In this document: positions 12,476 to 22,380 of the stretch, piece by piece
Layout of the letters: every line of letters begins with the position of its first letter
Numbering within the stretch: position 1 is the stretch's first letter
Translations under genes and position numbers: made by a program
NCBI GenBank assembly: GCA_036346255.1
Contig: CM070632.1
Coordinates: 47,256,896-47,320,895 of the forward strand
DNA: 64,000 bases
From: Ampelocalamus luodianensis
Lineage: Eukaryota > Streptophyta > Magnoliopsida > Poales > Poaceae
Direction of reading: 5' to 3'
The notes under the pieces: model-generated
Seen by the model: the letters and a program-made list of their open reading frames with translations, nothing else
What the model was told of the DNA's origin: nothing
Databases searched by the model: none

Positions 12476-12952
12476 GACAACAAGATAATAGAGCAGCTAT
12501 TTAGTGAGGACATGGAGTACTTCACCCAAGCAGTCAATACTTCAGTACACAGATGCTATGTGAAACTGATGCCATACATAGTATTCAGAGATGCTTTCTT
12601 GATCAGTGGCTACATACAGAAGGTTATCTTCGGTATTGGTTACAACTTTATCAATACGGATGGCAATGGTCAGGCTGTAATGGAGCATGCTTGGGGACAA
12701 ACAGATTTTTGCCGGGGTGATAGTGTCGCACCTACAGATGCAACCATAGAGACTAACAGGGTTAAGTTTGAATTGGAAAAGAAGCCAGCATGGTGCTACA
12801 ATCAAATGGAGCAACGACCAGCTTACAGTGGGGGCAAGCAATGGGATAAGAGCCCAATTGTAATTGAGTTTGTAGGCATCGTCCGTAGACTATGGGGCCT
12901 GGGTGTTAGTGCAATTATGAGAGGCTTAAATGCCAAACTCATGTATCTCTAG
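12476..12952 (+). CDS. Unidentified protein, 3' portion, cut by the chromovirus
   Basis: The plus-strand frame is open from the LTR junction itself (12476, beginning DNKIIEQLFSEDMEYF) to a stop at 12950-12952, giving 158 codons. Composition is balanced and codon use looks protein-like, unlike the low-complexity LTR frames. I do not recognise the family. Visible features are a cluster of aromatic and basic residues (VHRCYVKLMPYIVFRD), a glycine-aromatic run (FGIGYNFINTDGNG) and a basic, amphipathic C terminus ending MRGLNAKLMYL. No signal peptide or clear membrane segment is seen. Because the frame runs into the LTR without an intervening start, the element appears to have inserted inside an exon whose 5' part lies left of the window. 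It may be a broken host gene or a piece of another transposon. The function is unknown. Confidence 0.5.
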   Translation, partial: DNKIIEQLFSEDMEYFTQAVNTSVHRCYVKLMPYIVFRDAFLISGYIQKVIFGIGYNFINTDGNGQAVMEHAWGQTDFCRGDSVAPTDATIETNRVKFELEKKPAWCYNQMEQRPAYSGGKQWDKSPIVIEFVGIVRRLWGLGVSAIMRGLNAKLMYL

Positions 12953-14130
12953 AGAGAGACTATCGAATGAATGGATTGAATTATAAATCCCCCACTTGTT
13001 CCTCTGTTCTCCCACCCACTTCTTTGATTCCTCACCCCATTTCCCAAATTACCTCAAATTATCCCAAATTATAATACTGATTTGTGAGATTTCGATCCTT
13101 GTGTGATCGGGACATCACACATACAAACAATAATACATGAACAACAAAGAATTCACGCATACTTGAAAAAAAAACTAGCTTTAGACAACGCATTCAAGTT
13201 CAACAATAAAAAATCACACATCTGATAAGGATGTCGGCTGCTCATCAATCGTTGAGGATCGATTGCAACAAATCTCTACATTGTAGCAAGAAATCAAATG
13301 TCACATTAGGAAATAGGGATATATATGCATGTGGAGCTGGATCGCGAGCCGGTGGATTTCTAGTTGGAGGGTGTCAGTAACAATGAAGACGGCAGCGACA
13401 GCCCGGGCAACAGGAGGTGTGCCGCTACAGACAGCGACGATGGCGCTAGATGAGGCGGCGATGTGGCTTGTAGAAAGGGTGTCAAGAGCTACGATGGCAA
13501 CTACGGTGATGGCTCGCTGCCCACCATCACCACCTCCAACTGGTTTCTCCTCCAATCTCTCTTTCATCTTGTTGGTGCGTGGCGGCGCTGGCCAAATGGA
13601 AATGGGAGTGCCCTTAGGGCATGCAATAGGCAAAGATGTTGGGCTAGTTGGGTTGGGCTAGCCCAACTGCCTAGACCTCAGTTCCTTTTGTACTCATTTT
13701 AATGTACAATGTGTTATAGAAAAAAATTAAATGTACAGTAATATATTCTTATCTGGTGATATGTATATGTGATTGGACCCACATGTAAATAATTCTTTGG
13801 TAGGTAACCAGATGAAGCGGGCACGGACAGGGCCACCCATGTGCAAGCCAATTTACCCATCGGGCGTAATTTTGCGCCCACGAACATGTCCATGGGCATA
13901 GAACTAGAAACATATCCACCTCTGTTAAGATTTTTTTTACCCACGACTAATCTAGTTATCAGACGAGATTGCCATCTGGTAGAACCACACGAGCGCTACC
14001 ATTATTACTCTCTCATGTTCTTTTTATTAGGCATATAGTTTTGGGCTCATTTTTGTTTTATAAGGCATGCATGCGTAGGTGCCAAAACATTATTTAGTTC
14101 TAACCTTCCCATTTTATCCTCTTTTAGTTG
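12953..14130. other. Intergenic, no gene recognised
   Basis: AT-rich downstream sequence to 13300, then a moderately GC-rich patch (13330-13630) with overlapping short frames on both strands but no recognisable motif. A small imperfect palindrome built on TTGGGCTAG occurs near 13640-13670. Nothing here supports a gene. Confidence 0.6.
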
Positions 14131-14318
14131 GGGGAATTCATTATTTTCCCTCATGTTAGATCGATATTCAGAAACTACACTCATTCTCGATGTAATGTTT
14201 TTTACCCCTCACTTAGTCTGATTCTTCGTTATTTGCCCTCTTTCCCCTTTTTTTAATCATTTCTGTCTGTTTTCCCATTACAAGCCACGCGAAAGTACTC
14301 TTTTACCCCTCGATCACC
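14131..14318 (+). repeat. Left terminal inverted repeat of the Pack-MULE
   Basis: Matches the reverse complement of 15107-15273 at roughly 85-90% over its inner part. Shared words include TTATTTGCCCTCTTTCC and TTACAAGCCACGCG. Long TIRs of this size are characteristic of Mutator-like elements. Confidence 0.9.
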
Positions 14319-15106
14319 CTGAGCACACCCTGAGCACGCCATTCTTCATCTCCGCCCTGATCTGATCTGGCCCATCTTGAAGGCATCAGCGGCCACCTCG
14401 ATATGGCGGTGCAGCGGCATCGTCCTCCCCTGGCTCCTTCTCGGCCTCGCCCTTGATCACCAGGATGTTCTACTCCACCCACATCTTCACGTGCTCCTTC
14501 CCCAGCCCAGGCATCGTACCTTCAGGTATACTGCATCGTCCTCCTCCTTCGCCACCCACCACCCGTGCCGCGACACCACCAAGGACAACACGGCCATCCT
14601 GGTCCCGAATGTCGCCGCGTCCTCCATCAGGGCCAGCAGTCGGCCCAGGCTCGTTGACGCACCGGGTCGAGCACGTCTGGAGAAGAACAAGAAAAGCTGA
14701 TCGGTACTCTGATTTGCTTCATAATCTTAAACAAACGGAAATAAATGGCCCACGTGCGCAAGGTGCAAGACAAGGCGAGGTCGCAGGTCGGTACTATGAT
14801 TTGATTCAAAATCTTAAATGAACAGAAAGAAATGGTCCACGCATGTGAGGTGTGGGACGAGGCGAGGACGCCTACCGGCTGGGAAGAGGCTGGGGACGGC
14901 GAAGTCGCGAGCGCGACGATGATCAACGGCGGTAGTGTCGTTGTACTCACAGCTGTTGTCGCCGCCGGACTCCTCCTCCTCGTCGTAGCAGCAGAGCGGC
15001 GTGCCCTCGGTGTTGTACAAGTGGCGGCCGGGCAGAGGTACGTAGTAGGCCACGGGTGCCTCGGAGGCGGATGGCCCGGCAAGGAGTAGCTTCTTGAGGA
15101 GGCTGG
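14319..15106 (-). pseudogene. Captured mitochondrial-type small heat shock protein (HSP20) fragment
   Basis: Two minus-strand blocks match the plant mitochondrial sHSP layout. The N-proximal block (about 14870-15105) has LYNTEGTPLCCYDEEEE, a run of acidic residues and RDFAVPSLFP. The second block (14325-14690) has SLGRLLALMEDAA, RHGWWVAKEEDDAVYLKV, then MPGLGKEHVKMWVE and NILVIKGEAEKEPGEDDAAA, which is the start of the alpha-crystallin domain. The region between them (14701-14872) is probably the intron and contains a tandem duplication. Homology continues to the inner edge of the left TIR and stops before the end of the crystallin domain. A stop codon (E then TAG before NILVIKG) and at least two frameshifts make it non-functional. 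In intact form these proteins are ATP-independent holdase chaperones of the mitochondrial matrix. Confidence 0.85.
14701..14872 (+). repeat. 86 bp tandem duplication inside the captured sHSP intron
   Basis: 14701-14786 and 14787-14872 are two diverged copies. Both begin TCGGTACT, carry TGATTTG, then AATCTTAAA, and end with an ACAAGGCGAGG- or ACGAGGCGAGG-type motif. The duplication lies between the two coding blocks. Confidence 0.75.
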
Positions 15107-15273
15107 TGCAACCGAGGGGTAAAAGCGTACTCTCGCGTGGCTTGTAACGGGAAAACAGGTAGAAATGATTAAACAAGGAAAGAGGGCAAATAATGAAGAA
15201 TCGGACTAAGTGAGGGATAAAAAAAGCATTACATCAGGAAAGGGTGTAATTTCTGAATACCGATATAACGTGA
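15107..15273 (-). repeat. Right terminal inverted repeat of the Pack-MULE, inner part
   Basis: Reverse complement of the left TIR up to the insertion point of the large MULE. Its last 10 bases (15264-15273, tataacgtga) are the left copy of that MULE's target duplication. The missing outer 19 bp of this TIR are at 29235-29253. Confidence 0.88.
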
Positions 15274-15466
15274 GAATTTTTAAAAATAATAATCCATTTT
15301 TTATTCCAAATTACAAAATTATTCCAGTGATTTTTTTTGCAGAACTAGCCTCCTGTCGTCGAACCGTTAGGCTACTGACTCTAGTTGCCCAACGGTAAAG
15401 TGATACCAATTTGGTAGCTGCACCGTTGAGCGACAGAGATGAAGTCGGCCAATGGTCGGATGTCAG
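15274..15466 (+). repeat. Left TIR and subterminal repeats of the large MULE (continues 16381-16450)
   Basis: After the AT-rich end come several copies of a motif close to GTCGCCNAACGGTT in both orientations: at 15354-15371, 15386-15396 and 15421-15435, then after the hAT insertion at 16378-16398 and 16408-16430. The same motif recurs in the right end. It is interpreted as a subterminal transposase-binding array. Confidence 0.75.
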
Positions 15467-15474
15467 GTTCTATT

Positions 15475-16372
15475 TAGGGGTGAAAACGGATCGGATAGTT
15501 TCCGACCGATCCGGACAAAAAACGGATTCGGAATGTCTCGGATCGGATTTCCCTCGGATAGTTTTCGAATCGAAAACGAATTCGGATTTCTTTGTCGGAA
15601 ACGGAAACGAATACGGTAGGCATGCTATCCGGCGGATACGGAAACGAATACGGATTATCCGGATAAGACGGAGCCCGGATATGGATTTTGGCCCAAAAGA
15701 GAAAAGTGGATTTTAATTGATTTTTGAATTTCAGAAAATGCAACAAATCAAATGGTCTTTTAGAAAATAGCAAATAGAGTTCAAAAATCCTAGAAAAAAT
15801 CACAAAAATTCATTGAATTATTTTTAACTTAATCTCAAAAAATCCAATAAAATAATAACTTTATTAATTTTATTTTTGGTAACATACTTTGAGATGTTAC
15901 AGTCATTTGCGTATAGATTAACCATCCAGTCTAATCGATGTTAGTTTGAACTAAATTTTATGTATATGATGAACTAAGTGTGAATGTGTGATGACTTTGT
16001 GAGTTATGACTTATGAGCTAAATATGGTAAACTAAGTGTTATATTTGTGATGAACTAGTTAATGTAACTTGTTAGTGCCAATGTTATGTGTGGTTGCTGA
16101 AAATATGAACAATTCATGAATGTTTACATCAAATAAATTAGTTATATGTTTTCGTTAATTTCTGGCATACAATTTAAGAGGTTTTCATGTTCCGAAAAAT
16201 ATCTGTGGCCATATTCGTTTCGATTCGTATTCGCTCCGTATTCGTATTTGGTACTATTCATATTCGTATTCGTATCCAGGGTATTCGTATTTGTATCCGG
16301 ATCCGGGGAAAAATATGAAAATAAATATAGTAAAGCCATTATCCGTCCGTTTTCGATCTGTTTTCACCCCTA
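15475..16372. mobile_element. hAT-type non-autonomous element in the MULE end
   Basis: 898 bp with terminal inverted repeats TAGGGGTGAAAACGGATCGG and (reversed) TAGGGGTGAAAACAGATCG. It is flanked by 8 bp direct repeats gttctatt (15467-15474) and gttctgtc (16373-16380), 6 of 8 matching. Subterminal regions are rich in CGGATA/TCCG-type repeats (ATTCGTATCCG-like words). No transposase coding is present. Eight-base duplications and a TAGGGGTG end are typical of hAT elements. Confidence 0.8.
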
Positions 16373-16875
16373 GTTCTGTCGCCTAACCGGTAGGCGACTG
16401 CAACCCTGTCGCCCAACGGTTCGACGACAGGAAGCTGGAGCCCAATTTTTTTATTTAATACTTTATAAAAATATTTGAAAGTTAATCCATAAGGGTACCA
16501 AATTTGTCAGACTCACAAAAAATATTTGGTTGGTCCGTTTATGATTTTCGCAGAATCTTAAGGGTACCAAATTTGTCAGACTCGCAGTAACATTTTGTGA
16601 TCGTCGTATGTTGCGCTAAATTTGTGAAGAATTTTGTGAGGACGATAGAGGTAGCAATGGTTCATGAGTACGAAGGTAAGTGATATTGCGATGTGTTAGG
16701 AAATTCATACACGGTGGCGAATTTTGGAGAAATTGCGCAACGATAACAACATGACAGTTGATCAAACAAGGAGGTTACATGGTACGCAAGCTAACGAACC
16801 AAGGACGGTACACGTATGCCTTTAGGAAAATAGAAATACACGGGACATGTGGACGAAGAGGGTCGAACTACTGTG

Positions 16876-17790
16876 TGGAACATGACCATTTGCCCTTGCG
16901 GCCCAGCTCGGCGTTGTACTCATCACCTTGTGCCTTAGCTCTCACCGCGATGACCCTCTTCTGCTCCCTCTCGGCCTCCCGTCGCCTGGCATGCTCGTGC
17001 TTCTACTCCTCGCGTAGCCTGTCCTGCCTCTCTTGCTCGTCCTTCTCAGCCTACAACTCTTCGAGGCGTTTTTCACAGTCCTCGATGTCCTCCCTAATGT
17101 AGCTCTTCCGTGTCAGCAACATCCACATGTCGTAGGGGTGGATCTTATCGTTGATCCACTGGCTGAAGTCGCATAGGCGCGGCGGAGACTGCGGTGGGAA
17201 GAGAGACGTGGGTACGGCATAACGGGAACAAAAATAGTAGTGTGCACTTAAATACGATTTTATTACCGGCTGTCTGTACCTCTGCATGTCAAACCTGCGG
17301 TCGGGGTAGTCCGCGCCGTAGTTTGGGCAACACCAATAGCGCTGCCCGATGGTCCACTCGTTAGTTGATTTGACACACTTGTAGGCGTTCTGACACCAGC
17401 AAAGGGGTGGCGCCACACCCGTCGGGGGCCCTTTCGGAGGTCGTTCGGCGGACATAGGAGGGGGGCACGCCTCGACCCAGAATCGTTGGGCGTACTACGA
17501 GGCAGCCTCCTTGGATCCACGAGATCCAAAAAAGTTTGGTGTGTGTAAGGTTGTTGACTAAATGCATAATGGAGAGCACTGGTCTCGTGGGGAGACACCC
17601 TGTCCTCCAAGAGCTTGCGGATTTTCTCCCATTCCTTCTCCTTGTCCATCTTATGTAGGTAGTATTGTGGAGTTCCTGGCCGAGTAGCGTTGTATTTATA
17701 GTAGAAGCCAGTGTACCTGTAGTGGTTCTATAGCGACCGAAGTGCAATCCGGTTGAAGCAAATTCGCGTCCGTGAGGAGGAATATTGTTG
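16876..17790 (-). pseudogene. GRF-type zinc finger / coiled-coil protein of the large MULE
   Basis: Minus-strand coding in two main frames. The N-terminal part (17780-17480) includes YRYTGFYYKYNATRPG and MDKEKEWEKIRKLLEDRVS. The zinc-finger part (17455-17270) has PPLCWCQNAYKCVKS and RYWCCPNYG, matching the C-x-C...C-P spacing of GRF fingers. A likely small intron (about 17186-17274) separates this from SPPRLCDFSQWIND. A charged coiled coil follows (KRLEEL, then AEKDEQERQDRLREE and KHEHARRREAEREQKR), ending at 16876. Two in-frame stops in the coiled coil, one upstream and a frameshift mark it as a pseudogene. Proteins of this layout are frequent companions in grass Mutator-like elements; their role in transposition is not established. 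Confidence 0.7.
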
Positions 17791-17792
17791 CA

Positions 17793-18005
17793 GTGTAGGG
17801 TCACATCACTGTGAAAAGCTGCCTTGTAGGGTCACGTCGCTGTGAAAAGCTGCCATGTTGGGTCACGTCGCTGCAAAAAGATGCTTTATAGGGTCACGTC
17901 GCTGCACAAAGTTGCCTTGTAGGGTCACGTCGCTGCGCGAAACTGCCCCGTCTAGTCATGTCATTGCGCAAAACTACCCCGTCTGGTCATGTCACTGCGC
18001 AAAGC
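17793..18005 (+). repeat. 31 bp tandem repeat array, continues at 21282-21344
   Basis: About seven consecutive 31 bp units of the form GGGTCACGTCGCTGYGNAAA with a GCTGCC linker occupy 17793-18005, and two more units follow the solo LTR at 21287-21348. The units are diverged (GGGTCACGTCGCTG, TAGTCATGTCATTG, TGATCTTATCACTG). The array lies just upstream of the GRF coding region on the minus strand. Confidence 0.85.
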
Positions 18006-18389
18006 TGTAACAGCCCAATTTTCAATTTCAGTAAAAATTTAAATTTTTTTTATTGTTATGGAATTTTCTGGAATTTTTGAAAGCTTTTTATAAATATTTT
18101 AAAGTCAAAACAAATTTATTTGCAAAATTAAAAGCCAACAAAAAGTTGGAAATAATTTTATTAAGTCCAAAATGAGTATGGGAATTTCTGTATATTTTTC
18201 CATAATTTTTTTGGAAGTATTTTGCTATTTTCTAAAGCTTATATGAATTATCAGAATTTAATCAAATAGAAAATCAAAAAGAAATACTCAAAATGACATT
18301 GGGCCGAAACCTAAAGCTCCGGCCCAAAACCTCTTCCCCGCGCAGGCCCATTCAGCCCACCCACACTCTCTCTCCCTCTCACCCCCTTC

Positions 18390-18550
18390 CACCGTCCGAT
18401 CTTAATCAGACGGCTACCGATCAACCACGCATTTTCCTCTCTCTCTCTTCTTCTCTTCTGACCGTTGGATCAACATCCAACAGCCGCCCATACCCCACTT
18501 CCTCCACATCACCGCAAATAAACGTGACTGTTGGATCAAAATCCAACGGC
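18390..18550. promoter_or_regulatory. Palindromic GTTGGATCAAAATCCAAC motifs in LTR U3
   Basis: Imperfect palindromes occur at 18390-18414, 18461-18483 and 18526-18550, each built on CCGTTGGATCNNNATCCAACGG. They lie 250-400 bp upstream of the TATA box. The sister LTR has four such motifs, so they are conserved within the family and may bind a regulator; no factor can be named. Confidence 0.55.
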
Positions 18551-18804
18551 CCGTGTCTTTCTTCCTCCTCCCCCTTCTTCCCCGCGCGGCCCCGCCATTT
18601 CCGAAACCGCCCGAGCTCCGCAACCACCGCCTCCAACCCCCCGTGTCTTCCCCGCGTCGTGCGCACGAGGTCACCCCCGTCGCCGCACACGATCCCCACC
18701 TTTTCTCCTCTTCTCGCGCACGTTCTAGCCGAAACCGCCGCCGCGCCCGCAACCGCCGCCGAACGCTCCCACGTCGCCCCGCCACTCCCGGCCTCCTCTC
18801 GCGC

Positions 18805-18812
18805 TATAAAAG
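18805..18812 (+). promoter_or_regulatory. TATA box of the solo LTR
   Basis: TATAAAAG followed by GGAGC, in the same relative position as 50313-50320 in the sister LTR. It defines a plus-strand U3/R boundary near 18840. Confidence 0.65.
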
Positions 18813-21465
18813 GGAGCCCCCGGCGCCCCTCCTTTCACTCAACCCGACGCCCCCACTCACTCACTCCCTCCCTCTCGCCGTGAGCTCGTCGCAACTCCGA
18901 TCTTCGTCGCCGCCAAGCCGCAAGCTTTCGCCGCCGATTGCGCCGCCGATTGCGCCGCCGTCGTTGAAGCTTCGTCCCCGCCGACGCCTCCATCGCCATC
19001 GCCGCCTCCCCGCGATCCCGGTGCGCACACCCACTCCACCAGAGGATCGCCGGAGGCCTCTACTTCGTCGACGACCATACCTACGTCGTCGCTTTCTCCA
19101 CGCCGCCGGCCGCCTCCGTCACCAACTCGTCATGCGGGTGAGCGCAGTAGCATCGCCGCACCCCTCTCTCTCCTAGTGCCTTCGCCGCCGGCCGCCGTGC
19201 ACCGTAGCGCCGGTGACCTTCGGTCCCCGCGCCGGTGACGTCCTAGCCGACGTGGCACGCAACCGTGGCGCCATTTCAGCGCCACGTTAGCACTTTGCTG
19301 CGTGGCGCCAAGTGGCGGTTCACACGTCGCGCTGCGTGGCGAGCCACGCAGACTCACACGCCCGATCCACCGTGGACTCGGTCCACGTGAGCCGTGTCTA
19401 TGACACGTGGGGCCCATCTGTCAGAATTCTATTTTAATTGTTTTATTTTCGAAATTCTGTGCTGATATCATCATTGCGCAATAATTTGATTTTTCCTTTA
19501 GAAAAATAAATCGGAAAATCTAATAAAATCAGAATTTAGGTTTTAAAAAGGATTCAAACTTCAAAAATTCATAACTTTTGCATATGAACTCCAAATTGAG
19601 TGATTCAAATTGCAAAATTTATATAAAATTATAATCTAGCTAACTAAACCAAAATATTTCAATTTGGAGTTAATTTTAACTATGTTTTTGAATTTATTTG
19701 AATTTGAATTTGAATTTATCGTATTTTCACGTTTAGACTTCGACGACTCCGGAGAGTTCGATCAATCTGAAGATTTAGAATTCCAAGGCATCGACGAAGG
19801 CAAGTTACACCATTGACTATATTGCCCCAGCATTTTAAGTTATTTTCAGTTTTTAAATTCTTATCGCATGCATATGTTTTTATAAATATTTTAATGTCCT
19901 GTTTTAAATATAGTTAATTCCATGTATTATTGCATGGCCAATTTGAATGTTGTATTTGACTACCTTGATACCATAGGCAAGATATTATCAAAATTACACA
20001 TATGCTTAGCCAGGCTTAGTTCACACTTATAGAATTTGGGAGGGTTTACAGCAAATTTCTACAAATTTGTTTCAAACTTGATATTGTGGTATTGTCTTAC
20101 CACATGGGTTTATAAATAGAGTTTTATTCAAAATAAAATCAAAAATGGGTTTGGACTTGGGCGAAATGGTCGGAATGGTGGGTGCAGGTTTATGCACGGG
20201 ATTGATCTGGTTAAGATTAGGGCCCATGGTTTGTAGGAATGACGCCCAAGTCAATTGAGGACCGGTCTTTGAGCCGCTTATTGCTATGCCATATCGTACT
20301 ACCACATGTCCTGTATGGGCAGGATTTGGCTAATTAATTTGTGATGTTCTAGTATACTTAGGTCATGTGATTATGTGGGTGTCGGTTAGACGTTTTATTC
20401 CCACTTGGCGCAAGAGGGGGCTTCCGGAGGACGGTTAGTCCAAAGGGGCGAATCCTTAGCGGGCATGAGTATATTAGGACAGAACATTGTAAAGGCCTCA
20501 TGGTAATTGCTCACCACACGCCTACGGCGTGAATTGGCCGACCTAACGAGCATATCACCTCGTGTGGGTAAAGTTGTACCAACTCTGCAGAGTAGAAACT
20601 ATTCGAATAGCCGCGTCCGCGGTCATGGACATGCTAGCAGGGCCACTTAAAGTTAGAATTATTTTTGGTTTTTAAATGCTTTATTAAATGCTGAGGATGG
20701 TTAATCTTTATGAAAAATTGGGCGGGAAGCCAAGTGTTAGGAGGGGATCCTTCACTAAATCATTGGAGGTCATCCACATTGTAATATTGACATTTTAAAA
20801 TATGATTTTAGTCCTAGTATAAAACTGCCTTAGAAATTACTATGATTATTTACACTGAAAATGATGTTTACACAAAACAATCCCTGCCATACTCACTTGT
20901 TATCTTATGCATGCATTTTAATTCAATATTGGGTGTGACTTGCGAGCACGGAAGTTGTGCTCATCCTTGCTGAATAAATCTTATTCAGGAGAAGATTTCT
21001 TCCCCGATGGTGAGGATCCGGACGAGTAGGCCTTGACCCAGACGATTGCCTGTGGCGCATCGTGTGGCTCACCTCTATTATCATATTTTTCGCTATGTTT
21101 ATTATTTGATATTTGTTATTGTTGTTCAGAACTCAGTTGTATTAAACAATTATTTATTTAATGTCATTTACGTTTTCGTGATATGAATGTGATATCCATT
21201 TTGTGAGTTTGTGTACGCTGGAAATCCTGGACCGGTATTTAAACATAGAGAATTCGTGATCCTTCGCTCCCGGGTTCGACAAAAGCTGCCCCGTCTGATC
21301 TTATCACTGCATAAAGCAGCCTCGTCTGGCCTTGTCGCCGTGTAAAGATGCAAGGTAACACATTACCAGCTTTATTAGCCCCCACCCCCGACGGGCTATA
21401 AAATGTACGCCCCACGCTCCGACAATAGGACCACTCGACCCTCCAAACCGTAGAAAGAACATACC

Positions 21466-22160
21466 ATGGCAGACGCCGAGAGACCAGTCCAACCAAGGTC
21501 GCCGAAGCAAGAGCTTCGCCTCGAAAGGAGGGAGGACTTCGGCCCTAACTACCGGTTTATGCCAAACAAGCATGCTCAACCGGTATGGCCAAAATGCGGA
21601 CACGGAGAGGATATTATCGTGCAGGTCTTGGATGGCCCTTTCGATGGTGGATGATGTTTCTTCTGATGCCCACAATATGGGGTACAATTAGCAAATAGTT
21701 TGCTTTATGTTACTGCTAATAGAGCTTCCATGTTAACACTCATTTCTAGCAGATGGCGAAATACGACTTTGTCCGCTGGATCGATCCTCCCCATAAATGA
21801 CATGTTGTGATATACATGGATACATTGTGGAACCGAATCTTTGAGTTGGAGGCGCGGGTTGACAATTTCAACAAGAAAAACGTTGACCTCCGCCAACAGA
21901 TGCAGCGCGAGAGGGGCAACGAGGAGGTCGTGAACATAGGAAGTTCCTATGATTCCACATGCTGTTGCACGAACCCTAGCTGCATATGTTCGTGCCACTA
22001 CAACAACGGCCAGCCACGTTCGAGGCAACCCCCCTGTACAACATTCTATGTGGGTAGTGTGAGACACCTTCTACCAATAGACACGGCCGTAGAAGGTTGT
22101 ACCTCGGTTGTCTCCCCTTTTATACGAAATTATGTTCAATCTCATAAAGCATGTCACTAA
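21466..22160 (+). pseudogene. Small GRF-type zinc finger / coiled-coil protein of the large MULE
   Basis: Plus-strand gene with a probable intron. Exon 1 starts at 21466 (MADAERPVQPRSPKQ) and carries PKCGHGEDIIVQVLDGP followed, after stop codons, by CPQYG, which is the layout of a GRF finger. The intron appears to run from about 21680 to an AG at 21753. Exon 2 begins MAKYDFVRWIDPPHK, has a stop, then a heptad-rich stretch (LWNRIFELEARVDNFNKKNV) and a cysteine-rich tail (STCCCTNPSCICSCHYNN) to 22160. At least three in-frame stops are present. It is convergent with the PMD gene at 22381. Confidence 0.6.
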
Positions 22161-22380
22161 ATGGTGGACGCATCATTGCGGTTGCCTTTTTATTGAGTTG
22201 ACTATTGCATCGATGTGTCGCGTGCATTAAGCTATAGGTGTCGATATGTATTGAACAAACATGCATTGTACAAACGAGTACACATAAGAACGGAAAAGTA
22301 TTACAGACATCAAACATTAAGTGCAAAATAGAAGTACGACATAACGAACAAAAGTATTGTCAGTGCAGGGGATGCCCCCT

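Larger units (their letters stand above)
18006..21281 (+). mobile_element. Solo gypsy LTR with perfect 5 bp target duplication
   Basis: 3276 bp beginning TGTAACAGCCC and ending GGGTTCGACA, flanked by aaagc (18001-18005) and aaagc (21282-21286). It has no PBS, coding region or second LTR beside it, so it is a solo LTR left by unequal recombination. A second copy of the same family is at 49442-52757. The LTR contains a pyrimidine-rich, GC-rich U3 (18300-19250), a TATA box at 18805-18812 and an AT-rich remainder. The large chance frames at 18293-19176 are low-complexity U3 sequence, not genes. Confidence 0.95.

Noticed and set aside
13301..13661. Overlapping 110-codon frames on both strands
   Set aside because: Alanine/valine-rich mirror frames in a GC-rich patch, with no motif and no consistent strand signal.
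17793..18005. A CRISPR-like array
   Set aside because: The 31 bp units abut without unique spacers, and the context is a plant transposon. It is a plain tandem repeat.
18293..19176. Coding regions of about 200 codons in the solo LTR
   Set aside because: Ser/Pro/Arg low-complexity translations on both strands in GC-rich U3 sequence, not conserved with the sister LTR frames.
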